DNA of 60,000 nt from Hydractinia symbiolongicarpus (lineage: Eukaryota; Cnidaria; Hydrozoa; Anthoathecata; Hydractiniidae), in assembly GCF_029227915.1 (NCBI RefSeq), contig NC_079878.1:12216001-12276000 (forward strand), in the 5' to 3' direction. Numbering within the stretch: position 1 is the stretch's first letter; every line of letters begins with the position of its first letter. Positions 43,900-56,859 of this stretch are shown one piece after another. The notes beneath the pieces are model-generated. The model was not told the origin of the DNA, did not search any database, and saw only the letters and a program-made list of their open reading frames with translations. Position numbers and translations under genes: made by a program.

Positions 43900-44490
43900 A
43901 TATCGCGTTTATATTTTGTGTTTCCGTAGCACGATTTTTTTACATGCACAAACATACAAAAAGGGTGCTCATACAGAGATAGATGTATAGATTACGACTG
44001 ATCGAGATGCAATGGCAAAATGGTCAAGCAATTTGCTGCTCCTCTGAAGTGTCGGTTATACAAAGTTCAATTCTTTTTTTTATCGTGCACCAATTAAATG
44101 CAATTTTAAAAATAGATGCAATAATTAGAGAAACGATTGTTTATGTATTTCATTAATCAGAACTAATTACAGCCGCATCTTGAGATAATTAACGACGGGA
44201 CGTAAGGAATTTGTCGCTAATCAGGATCAGGAAACAGAAACAAACTTTTAGTGACATTAGTGTTTCATATTAGTAGAATAATAATAATAATAATAAATAA
44301 ATATATTTACAACAATAAATTCATAATAAGCTACATAAATAAATAACAATAGCCATGCAATAAATAATTGCTGATGAAGTACGTTCAACATACCTCAAAG
44401 CTATAAATTAAGCAAAAGAAGGCGGGTAAATCGGATGGTAACTGAAGTAACTGAATTAATAAAGAATATAAATAACGATTGGGAAAAAAA
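43900..44490. other. downstream of DAN-like gene 2; no feature beyond (AAT)n
   Basis: Probably contains the 3' untranslated region of the minus-strand gene at 44,494. A short (AAT)n/(AAAT)n tract lies at about 44,278-44,303. No clear polyadenylation signal was found. Confidence 0.3.
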
Positions 44491-44493
44491 CAT

Positions 44494-44961
44494 TTATAAA
44501 TCTTTAATACACTTATACTTTTCACATGAGCATTCCTTGACAACTTTAGCTTTGACTTTCACCATTTTCATGTCCGATCCGTTCTTTTGATGTTTTCGTT
44601 TACATAGCATTGCGAATTCTTTTTCCACAATTAAACTTGGTCCACATGCATTGCACATGCTCTGTTTCATTGACCCCAATTCCTTTGGGTTCGTTTCCGA
44701 GTGACAAAGTCCTCCGCATATTTTATTCTCGACAGGAACTGGAAGGCAACCATCTCTTTTAAGGTAATGAGTATACTTTAAACTAGTACATGGACCCTTA
44801 CGTAAATAGTCTTTGAGCTGGTCCACAGTATATTCGTTTTTGCTGACATAAAATTTATCTTCTACTCGCATTATAACGGCTTCGTGAAACTTGATGCAGT
44901 AGACTTGAAGAAATTTACTAACGACGGTTAAAGAAAAAAATAATCCCAATATAGACTTCAT
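44494..44961 (-). CDS. DAN/gremlin-like secreted cystine-knot protein, paralogue 2
   Basis: A 155-residue intronless ORF starting at an ATG with A at -3. It opens with a signal peptide (MKSILGLFFSLTVVSKFLQV). The CTCK/DAN cysteines are C58, C72, C82, C86, C103, C106, C120, C144, C146 and C151, with C22 near the signal cleavage region. Motifs shared with paralogue 1 are YTH, RxGCxPV, CGGLC, ACGP, VEK, MLCKRK, MVKV and C-x-C-x2-YKC. One NGS sequon lies at 127. The family binds and blocks BMP-like ligands outside the cell. Paralogue 1 has three sequons and a longer loop between the CGGLC and ACGP motifs, so the two have diverged considerably. I cannot tell which vertebrate subgroup (gremlin, cerberus, NBL1) is closest. 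Confidence 0.85.
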   Translation of the reverse strand: MKSILGLFFSLTVVSKFLQVYCIKFHEAVIMRVEDKFYVSKNEYTVDQLKDYLRKGPCTSLKYTHYLKRDGCLPVPVENKICGGLCHSETNPKELGSMKQSMCNACGPSLIVEKEFAMLCKRKHQKNGSDMKMVKVKAKVVKECSCEKYKCIKDL

Positions 44962-45085
44962 TGTTTATATATTAGTATTGATACTAGTATTAGCTTTTCC
45001 CTTTAGTCTTTATCTCCTTCTTTAAGGAAGTGCCCTGTCTCTGTGAATGATCAGATGGTTTTAACAACGAAGTGAAATCTACTAA

Positions 45086-45093
45086 CTTTTATA
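45086..45093 (-). promoter_or_regulatory. candidate TATA box of DAN-like gene 2
   Basis: TATAAAAG on the minus strand lies 125-132 bases before the ATG; the predicted 5' leader would be about 95 bases. It is the only strong TATA-like word in the immediate upstream region. Confidence 0.45.
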
Positions 45094-45099
45094 CGCAGC

Positions 45100-48065
45100 T
45101 GAAACTAATTAAATCCAACGTCAGATTTTAATGAGAAGATCAGCGGACTTCTTGTACTTCTGATTACTTCCGACTTTAAGCTGAAATATGTAAACATAAA
45201 AAACAGAGCACTTCCTTTCTGTTTTTGTTTTATGCATCGTTAATGATCTCTTAACGAGAAGGAGTCCTCATTTTAGGTATTTTAAGGGCATAATTATTTT
45301 CCCCTTACTTATATTTAGCGTAAATATAAAATTCAAAGTATGTGGGTTATTTAAAAATAATATGTTATACCGTGGTTATAACATACCTTGACAACATACG
45401 TCACGTTCTTTGTATTATTATGCTTTTGAAGAAGAAAAAAATTAGGAGGTAAAAAAATTTCTTTCCCCCGCTGAGAATTAAATGCTAATCAATTATCAGC
45501 AATCATGGGACCACAATCCGGAACTTAACTTATTCATTGGACTACGTATTCCTGTTTGGTTATGAGATTCCGTGGTGTACGTCATCTACTTATGAATTAA
45601 TTGATAATTATTCGTTTCCAATCACTACACTAGTGACGACGAATATTTTCATTTCCTATCAAAACGGCTGTGCCAATTTTTTTGGAAATTAGATAAAATG
45701 TCATGAGATATATCACAAGATGCTGCGTCACGATTCTCATTCCTTTTCATTCCTTTCAGTTTGACATGCATGCTATAGAAATTCATTTTTCTGCTATTCG
45801 AAACAGTATGCTGTACCAATGAAATATTTCCTTGCTAGTGAGATTCCGTTAACTAAATCATACAAAGAGATGGCTGTCCCACTTAGTAGGAGATCCAATC
45901 TAAGTAGTCCTATACTAAGGTCAAATATTTAAGCAAAGTTCGTATTATAAAGGCTTCATAAATCAGGCAACGGATGCAAAAATTCAATACCTAGAAGTGT
46001 AGCTGAATGTTTTTTGTGTGTGTGTGTCATTTTTTTTTGTTTATCCGTCTATTTATTTATTTTATTTATCTTTTTTTTATTTGTTTATTTAATATTTTTG
46101 TTTGAGTTATTTTTCTTAGCTTACCAGCAGTGAAAGCTTGAATCGCCATTGGCTATAAAATCTTACAATTTCCGAAGTTTACGTCCAAGGGAATTACTCT
46201 TGTATACAGTGTGTTTTTTAAGACCTTTTTTCAAGAGTTTTTATTACTTAGGATAGCATTTCATAATCATTCAAATCATGTATACAGTATAAGAAATGTC
46301 ACTTAGGTTTAAAAATATAAATAAGCATATTTTTCTCAGCAAAAAACATTGCCCACAAAGCCCGAATCAACAATAATCTGTCCATGTCCAAATTATCAAG
46401 TTCATTCAATGAAGTAAGCTATCATTGTGAATTTTTCAAACATATTTTCAACACAAATCATCACTCGTAAAAATTTATTCATCATATTTTCGGTATAACT
46501 CACTGTCCATAACCTTGACAAGCATTTAAATACATGTAATTGTTCCTAAATTCTTGTAATTTTTGTTGCCAATTATCTGATAATTATTACGATAAAATCC
46601 GCAGCATTTAGCAGATCTAAATTAATGAGACAGAGGCTGTTTTGACTATGATTGAACCAGTTGAAATTCTATAAATGGAAAGGAAAAGGTACCTAAATGG
46701 AATCCGTAAACTTCAACAAAAATAACCTTTCTACACATTTAACTATGTTTTTTTTTTTAAAGGTAGCAAAAGCAAAAAAAAAATTCTGGAAATTTATTAA
46801 ACGGGATAATAGAATTCTGTTGGAAATAAAACTTGAATTTTTACCCATTCTTCACCCTAAAAATAGCCACCTGATTCTTTAAAGATCCCTTTTAGGCCAA
46901 AAAATATTAGCTTTCCAAAAGAATAAGGAAAAGGCTGGCATGGCTTACGTTTGGTATCGTTTTGTAGCCTAATTAATCTTCTTTCTGAAGCAAGATGAGA
47001 GGATTTATCATAACAACCTAGGCCTTAGGATTTACTCTCTAAAAATATTTTTCCTATCCCCATTCAAACATAAAAACGAAATTATCACTGAAATTAAAAT
47101 CTAATTTTAAAAAATTCTTTTTTTTAAATAACAATTTGCAAGGAGGCTATTAAATCTATTTGTCGAGAGATATAATGTAACGAAGTTACCATTACTTCCG
47201 TGAGAGACGCGTATAAATCAAATTTTCCTCAATTTTAAATTTTTCAAAAACAAACCTTGACTGTGACGCAATAATTATACCATTCAAAAGGATTTTTTGT
47301 GGCTGAGATGTTTTAAATAAACAACTACATGGGCGATGAAGACATTACGAAGCAAGAACAGGGACTATTGCAACGACCTTGTCAATAACTTTTTATAAAA
47401 ACTTGTCATATGAAAAGCGCGCCAAAAATTGATTACGAAAAAAAAAAAAAATATGGCTAGTGGTAAAATTGCAAAAAAAATGCGAAACTGACAAAGAAAC
47501 TAACAACAAGCCATTGAACACACAGAGTTTAGAAAAAAACTTATATTTGCTGTTTTCACCTTGTTATAATATTCAAAGTTCTACCCCAACCTCAAAATGG
47601 TTCTTTTTGGGAGTTTTCCCTGATCTATACATGCGCATTGGAAAAATAATAGTATTCTCTCCTTCGTAGACGTCTTTGTTTCGTGAGACCGTGATTCATC
47701 TGAGGGAGGTCCTTACTTCAGGAATGTTTTGTGCCATAACTATTAATAATTTTAAAAAACTATTTTAACAGATATAGCTAAGCTTAAATTCTAACATTAC
47801 TAATGCGAAACCCACTTTAACTTAGTCAGTTAGGTCTCGATTTAAAAAGTAATTGTTCAGAATAATCGCTTCCTATTGAAAATGTAATTTATAGAGTCGT
47901 TTATCAGAAAAAGTTTAAGAGAGGTGACCGTTTTAAATTAAGGGGTAGGTGTTTAATTAAAACTCTTTGTTTTCTATTAATGATAACAGAAATTTAACTT
48001 AACTTAATTTCTCCAACGTTTAATAATCTGCTGGAATCGTTGCTCAGTTTACACTCGAATATTAT
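45100..48065. other. no gene supported
   Basis: AT-rich, with a short (GT)n at about 46,014-46,028 and T-rich tracts. ORFs at 46,697 and 47,460 are low-complexity. No bounded element seen. Confidence 0.4.
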
Positions 48066-48069
48066 TTTA

Positions 48070-48430
48070 TAATAGTCGATTAGCCTGTGGAAAACCCACT
48101 TGGGCAGAAAAACAATGGAAAAAATATGGATGGTTTTTAGGAGTTTTGCTGAGATCAGCAGTGCATGTCCAAAACATTTTCTGGCGAATTTTGTAAAAAC
48201 ACATTGCCTGTAATGCTGGTCAAAAGAACGGTTGCAGAGATATTGGGGTTTAAAAGTTTTTTACGACATCATCAACCAATCTATTCCGAAAAGGATTCAG
48301 AAAATCGGGTTTGGTAAACTTACACAATTTGGTCCTAGGTTGTCCCACGCTGGAGATGTCAGTTATTCCACTTGTTTCCAAGATATAAGGCTTCAAACTT
48401 CACTAATATTATATAATAAATTTAGTCTAA
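48070..48430 (+). repeat. dispersed repeat of unknown class, older copy
   Basis: Resembles 49,365-49,920 in order: a CCTGTGGAAAACCCACTTGG start, AATGCTGGTCAA, CATCATCAACCAATCT, GATGTCAGTTAT and GGCTTCAAAC. The CRE-like core present in the younger copy reads GACATCATC here, consistent with CpG decay. It ends where a LINE remnant begins. Confidence 0.55.
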
Positions 48431-48439
48431 ATTCATTGC

Positions 48440-48793
48440 GCTAACATAGTTCGGGATGGCACTAATAAAACTAAAATACAGTCACTTTACCTTCATCAAA
48501 AACATGCTGCAAGAATAATCACTTTTAAAGACAGGGACTCATTCCAGACCATTACTTCACTCAATGAAAGCCTTGAATGTATTTCAACTAAATATCTTTC
48601 AAACGCTTTGTTTCATGTACAAAGCAAAAAATAATGACACATCTGAAGTATTTACTAACACCTTTCACATTTCTTATAACAAATACACAACAAGATCTGC
48701 AGGTCAATACTATCCACCATTTGGAATAGCTTTAACAAAATTAAGAAGTCAATTTTTGTATCTACTTCGGAGAACATATTTCGATGTAAATTG
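48440..48793 (+). pseudogene. non-LTR (LINE) reverse-transcriptase C-terminal remnant
   Basis: Two overlapping frames carry the typical end of a CR1/Jockey-like ORF2: GTNKTKIQSLYLHQKHAARI first, then in a shifted frame LNVFQLNIFQTLCFMYKAKN and YNKYTTRSAG. In the family these match the Q-x2-AARI box, the FMYK box and the Y-x-TR box. A frameshift near 48,570 and 5' truncation mark a dead copy; an AT-rich 3' tail continues to about 48,960. Confidence 0.7.
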
Positions 48794-49364
48794 AAAAATC
48801 TACTTTTATTTGAATTTGAGAGCGAAACGTCTTTCTTCTAATTTGAATTCTTTTTCTTTAATTTTAATTTCATTCTCATTTTTTTAATTTCATTATAGTT
48901 TTGTTATTTATACATAGCTATATTGATTAGGATATATTTGTTGTTAATAAACTTGTTTGTAACGTTAAATAGTAAATAGCTACCTTCTCACAAACAGGCA
49001 CCGCGGAACTACGCTTTGCTTAGAAATAACAGGTTCTCGATGATAAGACTACTTTTGTCTTCTGCTAGTCACCTGGCTTAGTAAGGAAAGTTGCAATTAA
49101 TCTGTAGTATTGTATGTATATGTCACGTATATTATATATGTATATATGTATTATAATGTTACGTATATTTTATAAGTCTGTGGAAACTTTTGTAACTATA
49201 CCTTTTTTATGCGAAATATACCTACATACATACATTGCCGTCGCGCTGTAACGACTAGGCAGTTAACAAATAAGACATACTTTTTTCGCCTACATGAAAG
49301 GAAAATGTAGACATCTAATTTGCCTGTTACGGACAAACACGCACAGTTTCCATATTATTATAGG

Positions 49365-49920
49365 AAAATTATCGATAAGGCTCGCAGAAAATCCACTTAG
49401 GCAAAAAAAAAAGCAAACAAAGATACGTCATTTAAATATTGGTGACGTAAGCAAATACCCGTCTATGCGCAAAAAAAATTTTCCATATCTTTTTAGCCGC
49501 TACCTTTATTGTGTGAAACTCAAATCGTTGATTCAAATAATCTATAGATCGCGCGGTTTTGATCAGCGGTTAAGGAGACATAACTGTTTAATCATTTTGC
49601 TGACGTCAGCAAAGTCTGGTCAAAGTACAAAAAACAGTTTTAGAAATATGTTACCTGTTGCTTCTATTGTGTGTACAGCTTTAAATGCTGATCAAGAAAA
49701 TGCATAGAATCATGGGCTTTTGACAAACGGTGAAAGCGATATGGGGGGTAAATGTCTTTTGATGACGTCATCAACCAGTCTGTTGCAAAACGGGTTGGTT
49801 GGCCCAGCTTTAAGAAATTGGTCATACTTACGTCCCATGTAATCACTAGTTACCCACACAGGAAATGACGTCAGTTATATCCAGTCGTTTCTAAAATATT
49901 ATGCCTCAAACATCAAAGTG
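49365..49920 (+). repeat. dispersed repeat with three TGACGTCA palindromes, younger copy
   Basis: Same family as 48,070-48,430. It contains TGACGTCA at 49,601-49,608 (inside the 18-bp palindrome TTTGCTGACGTCAGCAAA), 49,763-49,770 (inside GATGACGTCATC) and 49,866-49,873, plus TGACGTAA near 49,442. No ORF with family features. Confidence 0.55.
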
Positions 49921-49924
49921 CAAC

Positions 49925-52900
49925 ACAATTAAACATTTGCTACTTTTAATGTTGTTTTTTTTTTAAATAAAAACACTGTCTTTCAATATTCAGCTTACAA
50001 ATCGTCAGTTTGTAAAATAAACACGGTTTGGAAGAACACATATCAGAACAAACATATCAGAAAGCGAAGGCAGTACAAGAAGCTTTATTTCTAAATACTA
50101 TAATATTTACTAGCTTTAAGAAGTGAATGAAGACTTCTAGAGTAATGTTATGCTTATTGATTATTTTATTAGTGTTGTGTGCAAAACCCTTCTATGCTTT
50201 GATAGCTACAGAATTGAAAAGAAAATAGCCACAACCCCTTCGCAAATTACCCTAAGACAGGGTGGCAAATTTGAAACTTCACCCTCGTGAGTAGTTGAAT
50301 AGGCCACTTATGTACTAGACGAACGCATTTGGAACTTGTCGAACTTCACATGTCAATATTCACTGCGGACTTAAATATTAGGTTACTTGGTTAGATCCAT
50401 ATTGGTAAAATGTGATTATTTCTTACTAACGTTAGCTTGGTAATTCTCCCTAAATTTCGATACCTTTTATGGCCCGGACGTCTATTATTCCGTGTGATTT
50501 GTTAGAAAGTGTAACTAGCAAATGTTGGAAAATAAGAACTTCTGCAGTATGCGTGCTCCGCAAAATTTGCGAGTTGACGCTTTTTGTCAAGTTTGAAAAA
50601 TGGTCAAAACATTAAATGCCCTCTTCCCATATCTATTTCTTCAATATTGCTAAGGATTAGAAATTTATAAATAAAGTCCCTGTTATCGTCCCCAGTTGAA
50701 ATCGAAAGGCTAACTCATTTTTTTTGTTGCAACTTCCTTTTTGTCATTTTTTGTTATAAAGAATCACATATTATGTTAGAGGTGTATTATAACATCGCCT
50801 CTAATAATACGAAAGTTGTGCATATCTTCAATTGCCTTTCATGAAGCCGAAAAAGGTATGTTTTATTTGGTAATTTTCTGACGTTACGGGATAAATGTGC
50901 GTAAACTTTTTCACCAGCTCAACTCTTAAGTCGCTAAAATTAAAGCAATACTGTACAATCAATTGTAGAAATCGGCTTATAATACTGTACAAATATACAC
51001 AAGACTTGTAGTGTTTCATTCTTTAAATGAAATTAATTTAACTTTGAAGTCATAATATATTGTGCGTCGCGGTTATATCTGTTCAATATATTGTACAGGT
51101 ATGTTATGTGCAAGCACCTGCCCAATATATTCTAGTAGTGGAAACAACAATCGGATGTGATAGTCTCGCCATTGTTATAATGTTTAGTTTTTTAACCGGT
51201 TATATGTATTGTCTAATATCGTAATAGCCGTATAAAGTTTGAGAAATATGAGACAAGTTGGTTTAAAATAAAAATAACTTTATGTTAATTAGCCACGAGG
51301 TGAATTCTCAGGTCAAGTAAACAGCATTTAACAAACTATCACTTTCCGAATGTTTCCCTTTACTCTGCTTATGCATTCGGTGTTGCTCAAGCATATACAT
51401 ATATGTGTTTTTGACTCTTACAAAGATTGTCAAGAATGTTATTGATTATTAGAAGAAGTCCAAAAATCGTTCCTTCCAGAAACAAAAGGGCAACACAACG
51501 TGTTTCATAAGACACTTTGGTAAGCTACAACAGAAAAGTAAAGCAAGGCTAACAAGACCGATATATTTTCGGAAATCGTTTCTCTTATCTAACATTAACT
51601 TAAGTATTTCTTGTTAAAGAAATCCTGCAGGATTTGTCAACCTGTTCTGATGTGACGGTTGGAAGAAATAGATACATCCTACAAAATAATTTCTAACGTA
51701 ACAGGCTTCCGATTGTTGTTTTTTCCTTTACTCTTTTTCTTTTCTGCTTTAGATTCCGGACTGGATTTTGATTTACATTTCATATATTGCTTTTCCTTTC
51801 TGTCATATGTATTCAATTCCTGACTCCTTTTTTAACTACACAACAGTGCTGTAAAATTATATTTCTTGGGGCTTATTATTGACCTTTTTTAATTGGATTG
51901 TTATTTGCGTTTTTAAGTCTTGCTATCCCTTCTCGAATAGTTAGAATTTTTACGATATATTGTTTGATTGGCAAGTCCAAACAAGTTTTTTGTTAAAATC
52001 AGCATGATCGTTTCATCGTTACTATATGCTAACCAACGGAGTATGTAGATTAAATTTAAATTTGCCATACACACAAAACAATAGAAAAGGTCCATTCATT
52101 GTAGGTTTTGCTATGTTCTGAGCCTTGCTCGATATGATTTGAGGTCATGCTGTCTATTTTATCTAACAATAAATTTAGTCACATTTTTTGAGTGATTATG
52201 TGACAATATCGCAATAGCAGGATGATTAAATATTGTCTTAAATCTTTGAGAAATATGAAAATGTCGGTGTTACTGAAGTGGATTAAACGGAGGTCATTGT
52301 GGTTTTGTGGCTTTGTGGGTTTTTTTCTATCATTGAGATGTAGTCTCTGAGTTATAGACGTTTAAAAGTAATGAAAGAGGGACAACAATGTTGTTACAAA
52401 GGGATAAGTGTATGTTGTTACATTAAAGTTTCATTTGATAGTTTTACGCTAGATTATTCAGTTTTCCAGGTAGTCAGTACCAGTACTAATCAATGACAAA
52501 AATCATATAGATGTAGCTCTCAATTTGATACAAATACGTTTGTAATTGAAAAACATTAAAGGATTTAGTTAAAATTGGAAAATGAAAGATTCGCTTTTGT
52601 GTTGACAAAAGACACATACCGAGATCCCATATGGTGGACGATAATAGTATTGTTAATATGACGGTAAAGAAAATAGAAAACATCTGATAGTCGAATGCTA
52701 AATTATGCCGTAGGTCTCAAGAGATTACGCTTATTGAAGTTTTAAAAGGCACTTCTCTCTTGTCATGGACCACCACGTAATCAAATAAAAATCATGTTTT
52801 TGAGTCTTTTTGTATCATTTTATTATTCTTTTAAAACTTATTAATACAATGTGGTCTTTTCACGTTTTATTTAGGTATTTATTTTTAATTATTTCATTTT

Positions 52901-55230
52901 TGTATAGAAGTAGAGGTTCTGGAAAGTTTTGTATTTTTATAGACGTTATTAAAAATGCCAATGAAATTTCAAAATGTTCTAATGTCATTTTTCTTTTTCT
53001 TGACGGAGATCTCTGTGTAGTGTACATTTGAAGGTAATCAGTGATGACAACAAGGAAAATATTAAGTGGTCGTGACTTCTTACAACTTATGCCAGTAGAT
53101 TGCAACATATTCTATCACAAAATATTAGTGGTAAGTACGTACATACTGTGTACTGAAAGATACGCCTAAATATTTTGGTCAACATTTAAAAATGCTGTGT
53201 TTTCTCTAAGTGCAGGCCATCGTTCAGTTTTAATTGAATTTAGGCTTGTCTTCGTACTTTCTTTCTTTATTTTCTAACTCGTATCTCAAACGAAAAAAAC
53301 TTTATTTATTATTATCTTTATTTCTTTTTCATTTATAGGAGTCAGTCTAGAAAGGTACAACGAGTGTCGTACAATATCTAACACAAAATAAACCGTATAT
53401 ATTTCTTTCCTCAATATATGTCCTACAAATATCATTCTAATCTAAGGGTGGGTGGGAGGGTCAATTTTATTGACTTGTGATGAGTCGTAAGACGATACAC
53501 CATTAAAAAGACTAGGACACGTGATAAAGGCGCGCCAAAGAAACAAAAATAAATTTATTGGCATAGTATTTACGGCATGTAAAAAGGCATAGGTATTAGC
53601 TATATATTTCAGATAGAGAGTGGTATAATAATAGTGTTAAACAATAATTTTTTTTTCAACAAAGTTTTTATAACAAGAAATCAAAGGTAACACTTTCAAA
53701 TAGCTGGATTCAAGAAAACTGTAGATATTAAGTCTTCTTTCATTTATTCTCGGGTACTATTAACAAAATAAACAGCTTCTCTGGGATTACTTTTTTGCAC
53801 ACATCCCGAAATCAGATATTTATCAATTATTTCACTTACCTTATCGGAAAAACATTGTCGGAAATATTTTGGATAAAATCAATTGCCCTTTTCCTCGAAA
53901 CGTTTGTTGCTCATTTTTTTTCTTGTGGGACGATATAATATCCATTTGTTAATTTCACTTTAAAGGCGGGAAAAAAGTTGACAACATTAGAAAATAGTCA
54001 CGTGCATTTATAGTATTCGGATTCCTTTGTTTTTGAAAACAATAGATTAGAAAAAGGAATCATGTTCAAAATATGATTTTTTATTTTTTTTAAATGTAAA
54101 TGAAAATTTGCTTGAATTTTTTTATGGTGAAAATTCTTTCGACTAAAACAATAGTCGTGGAATTAGCGCTCCGTTTAAAATCCTTACTTTACATCACGCC
54201 CCTTCGTTTAATACTATTTTTTTTTTTTAATTTGTGCCAACATGATATTACCATTGTACAATTCCTTTTTTTTAGGTTTTTTATTGTGTATAAATGCATT
54301 CCTTTATTTTCCATAAACCTAATTACATATAGTATAGTCACAGAAAAACTGGAGAAACGACTGGACACAAACACAAGACGCTGGTTCGCAAAGGTGAAAC
54401 GTCGTTGCGTATCAAAACCTCATCCTTTCAGCAAGAGTATATCAACTATCTATATTTAGTCACCAAGAATTTAGCAACCATGAGCGCATGTTCTTTTCAG
54501 ATGCGCCTAAACATTTTTTACATTTTTATGTGTAACTTTGGGTCTTAAGAAAACCTAGAGTCCTTAACAATTTGTTGTTATAAGTAGTCGACAGAGTGGT
54601 GGTGTTATGTTGAAAATTTTGTGTATTTTAGGTTGTAGCTACAGGGGTATAGAAAGAGGTTGTAGACAATACAATGCAAAAATTCTTGTTTAACGTTTCA
54701 TTACTTAATGATAGCGTAATTGGTAATTGCCGTCTTATATCTGAGCAGTCAATTACTTCCTTAGGACACAACTCATTGTTTCGGGCCATACGAGATCGTA
54801 GGAGTAAACAGGGGAGAATAGCCCCATATAAAGAATTTATCCCATCTTTCTTCTTTCCACTTTGATAACTGTGTCGTAAAGCCTGTGTTTTATGGCTTGG
54901 ATCATAAAATGTCAAAAAATTTGAAACTTTACAGTTTGAGTGCTTCAAAATATTTTTTTTATAATCATAGATAAACAGCTGAGCCGCCGGTGACAGCTTC
55001 CAAAATATTTAGAATAGTCACTACATCTTAAACAACATGTTAAAACCTCTAAAGCTCAGCTATGTATCTTAAACCCCTGCTTAAATCTCATCATAACTGT
55101 GAAGTACAATTATTGAAACATCATTCGGATTAATAGGTACTTTGTTAATCAAAAGTTTAGTATTTATAAGTTTAATAGAAGTCATGATCTACTTTTGAAA
55201 ACTCTACGCGTAGTTCCTCACATCGACTAC
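49925..55230. other. no gene supported; one MITE fragment
   Basis: AT-rich noncoding DNA. A fragment related to the 17.0-17.4 kb MITE lies at about 51,034-51,155. ORFs of up to 119 codons (54,100-54,459; 54,628-54,948) have random composition. Confidence 0.4.
51034..51155. repeat. fragment of the TTGTACAA-rich MITE family
   Basis: Shares GTCATAATATATTGTGCGTC, CAATATATTGTACAGG and TAGTAGTGGAAACAA order with the right part of the 17,009-17,384 element; the left end is missing. Confidence 0.5.
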
Positions 55231-55231
55231 C

Positions 55232-55325
55232 GTAAATGACTAATTAAGTGCCCCGTGCTCAATAAACCCCCTCTCGAATAAGAGCCCCGGGGTTAGAAAA
55301 AAATTTGTAAATAAGCGTCCCTGCT
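55232..55325. repeat. short GCCCC-rich MITE-like end
   Basis: GC-richer stretch with ACCGTAAATGACTAATTAAG, GTGCCCCGTGC and AATAAGAGCCCCGGGG words, like ends of a widespread animal MITE type known from memory. No partner end was located. Confidence 0.3.
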
Positions 55326-55329
55326 CGGA

Positions 55330-56570
55330 CTGACGTGACTAAATTTGTCATTGGGGAAATGTCGTAAATTCGAAGTATTTTTGAAAGTATGAATGTCCCC
55401 TAGCACGCATTAAGAAGAATGAGATCGAAGAATGAGAGATAAGGTGCTTTTTAGCACCTTAAGAAAGATTGTAAGAAAATCGGACAAAAATATGCACTAA
55501 GACTAAGGACGGCAGAACTAAGATACTCCTCAAGTCTATTTATATCATCCTTCTGTAAATAACATTACCTAATCAGTATCACAGTACTTTTAGAAACCCA
55601 CCTAGGTCTAGGATTACCTACCAGTAACCAATACCGAAGTAGTTAGCAAACTTAAGATTCTGGGTAACTGAAAAAATGTCTAAAATTTCCAGTCCTAAAA
55701 TTTTTGTCTGAGTCATAAAACTGATCGTATAGCATTCATGCAGCAATTGCTATAAGTCAATGGCGAAGCAGAAAATTAAAGAAATACTTAATAACTCAAT
55801 CCAATCTAAACTCCTAGATCGTGGTTAAAATAACGAAGCGCTTACCGAAAAACTCTTTCCTAATTTAAATGTTGCGCTGGTTGGCTGAAAGTTGTCGTAA
55901 AAAAATTACTTAAAAAATTTTTTTCAACAAATATTGGTAACGTCAATGTGCTGACATTGGTAATGTTTCGTGAAATATTAGTACTAGTCATTAGCTCTTG
56001 GAGGATTCACAGGAATTCACACGTCACAGCAAAGTCGATAAAAATCTAACCCATTCGTTATTTATAGTTTAAAGATTTCGTGTATAGTTTAACATGTTCT
56101 ATTTCATATCGCCTACATTTGTCATTTTGGTAGAGATTTTAAGTATCGGGTTTTTTTTTTCGATTATTTGAGTGGTGTGCAGCCTTTTTACGAAGTCACA
56201 CCTACCGAATTTACTGTTGCAATTTACCTCTTTGTTGGGTAAGAATTGCGTTAAATTGGTTTCTTTCACAACACATAATAACATTATAGATGTACTAACA
56301 TACATAAGATAAGTTTTAAACGACGAAATTTTCCGGTAACAGAAAATAGGACCGATGAACAATTTAGGCCCCACAAATAACTACGATTTTGACCAGTTTA
56401 AATATCTTTAGAAGGTAAATTTTGTTAGGACGTCACATAATTTTATCCCTTCTGAGGCATATAACTAATATCAGTTGGTGAAGAAAGCTATAACGTATAT
56501 AAAAAGTGTTAACAAATCATACTGACTTTTATTTATTAGTGTCATAACTGCATGGTTTTCAGTACTTTAT
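55330..56570. other. no gene supported
   Basis: AT-rich noncoding. One member of the dispersed ACTAGTCATTAGCTCTTGGA-type family lies near 55,981-56,020. Confidence 0.35.
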
Positions 56571-56577
56571 AAGAAAG

Positions 56578-56640
56578 GAAAACAAGAAGCCTCAAGGCTT
56601 GAAGATTTCCGCCTTGTCAAGAGAAACTTTCCACAGAGCA
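56578..56640 (+). repeat. variant end of the Helentron-like family
   Basis: AACAAGAAGCCTCAAGGCTT followed by GAAGATTTCCGCCTTG parallels the 5' end of copies A-C (AAGCCCTGGGGGCTC then AAGAATTTCCGCGC), including a short palindrome GCCTCAAGGC and the TTTCCGC word. No satellite interior follows. Confidence 0.45.
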
Positions 56641-56859
56641 AAACGTCCAATGGTCGACCCAAGGCTGAGATTTCCAATTTAAAAACAGGATAAATGATTG
56701 AATAATTGCGCAAAACTATGTGACTTAACCGCTTTTTGAGGCTTTTTGACTATTCCATTTCTTAAGTAGTTTTAGTTGTAAAAACAATGATTTGAGTCTG
56801 GGATTGTGAGTCTAAGGTTCATGTTCTTATAACATTGTTCTTATATAAAAAAGGGGTTA

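Noticed and set aside
43671-43955. Cys-Arg and Met-Pro repeat ORFs
   Set aside because: They are frames of a CGGCAT microsatellite, with random flanks.
54100-54948. 119- and 106-codon ORFs
   Set aside because: Composition is like translated AT-rich noncoding DNA; no conserved motif.
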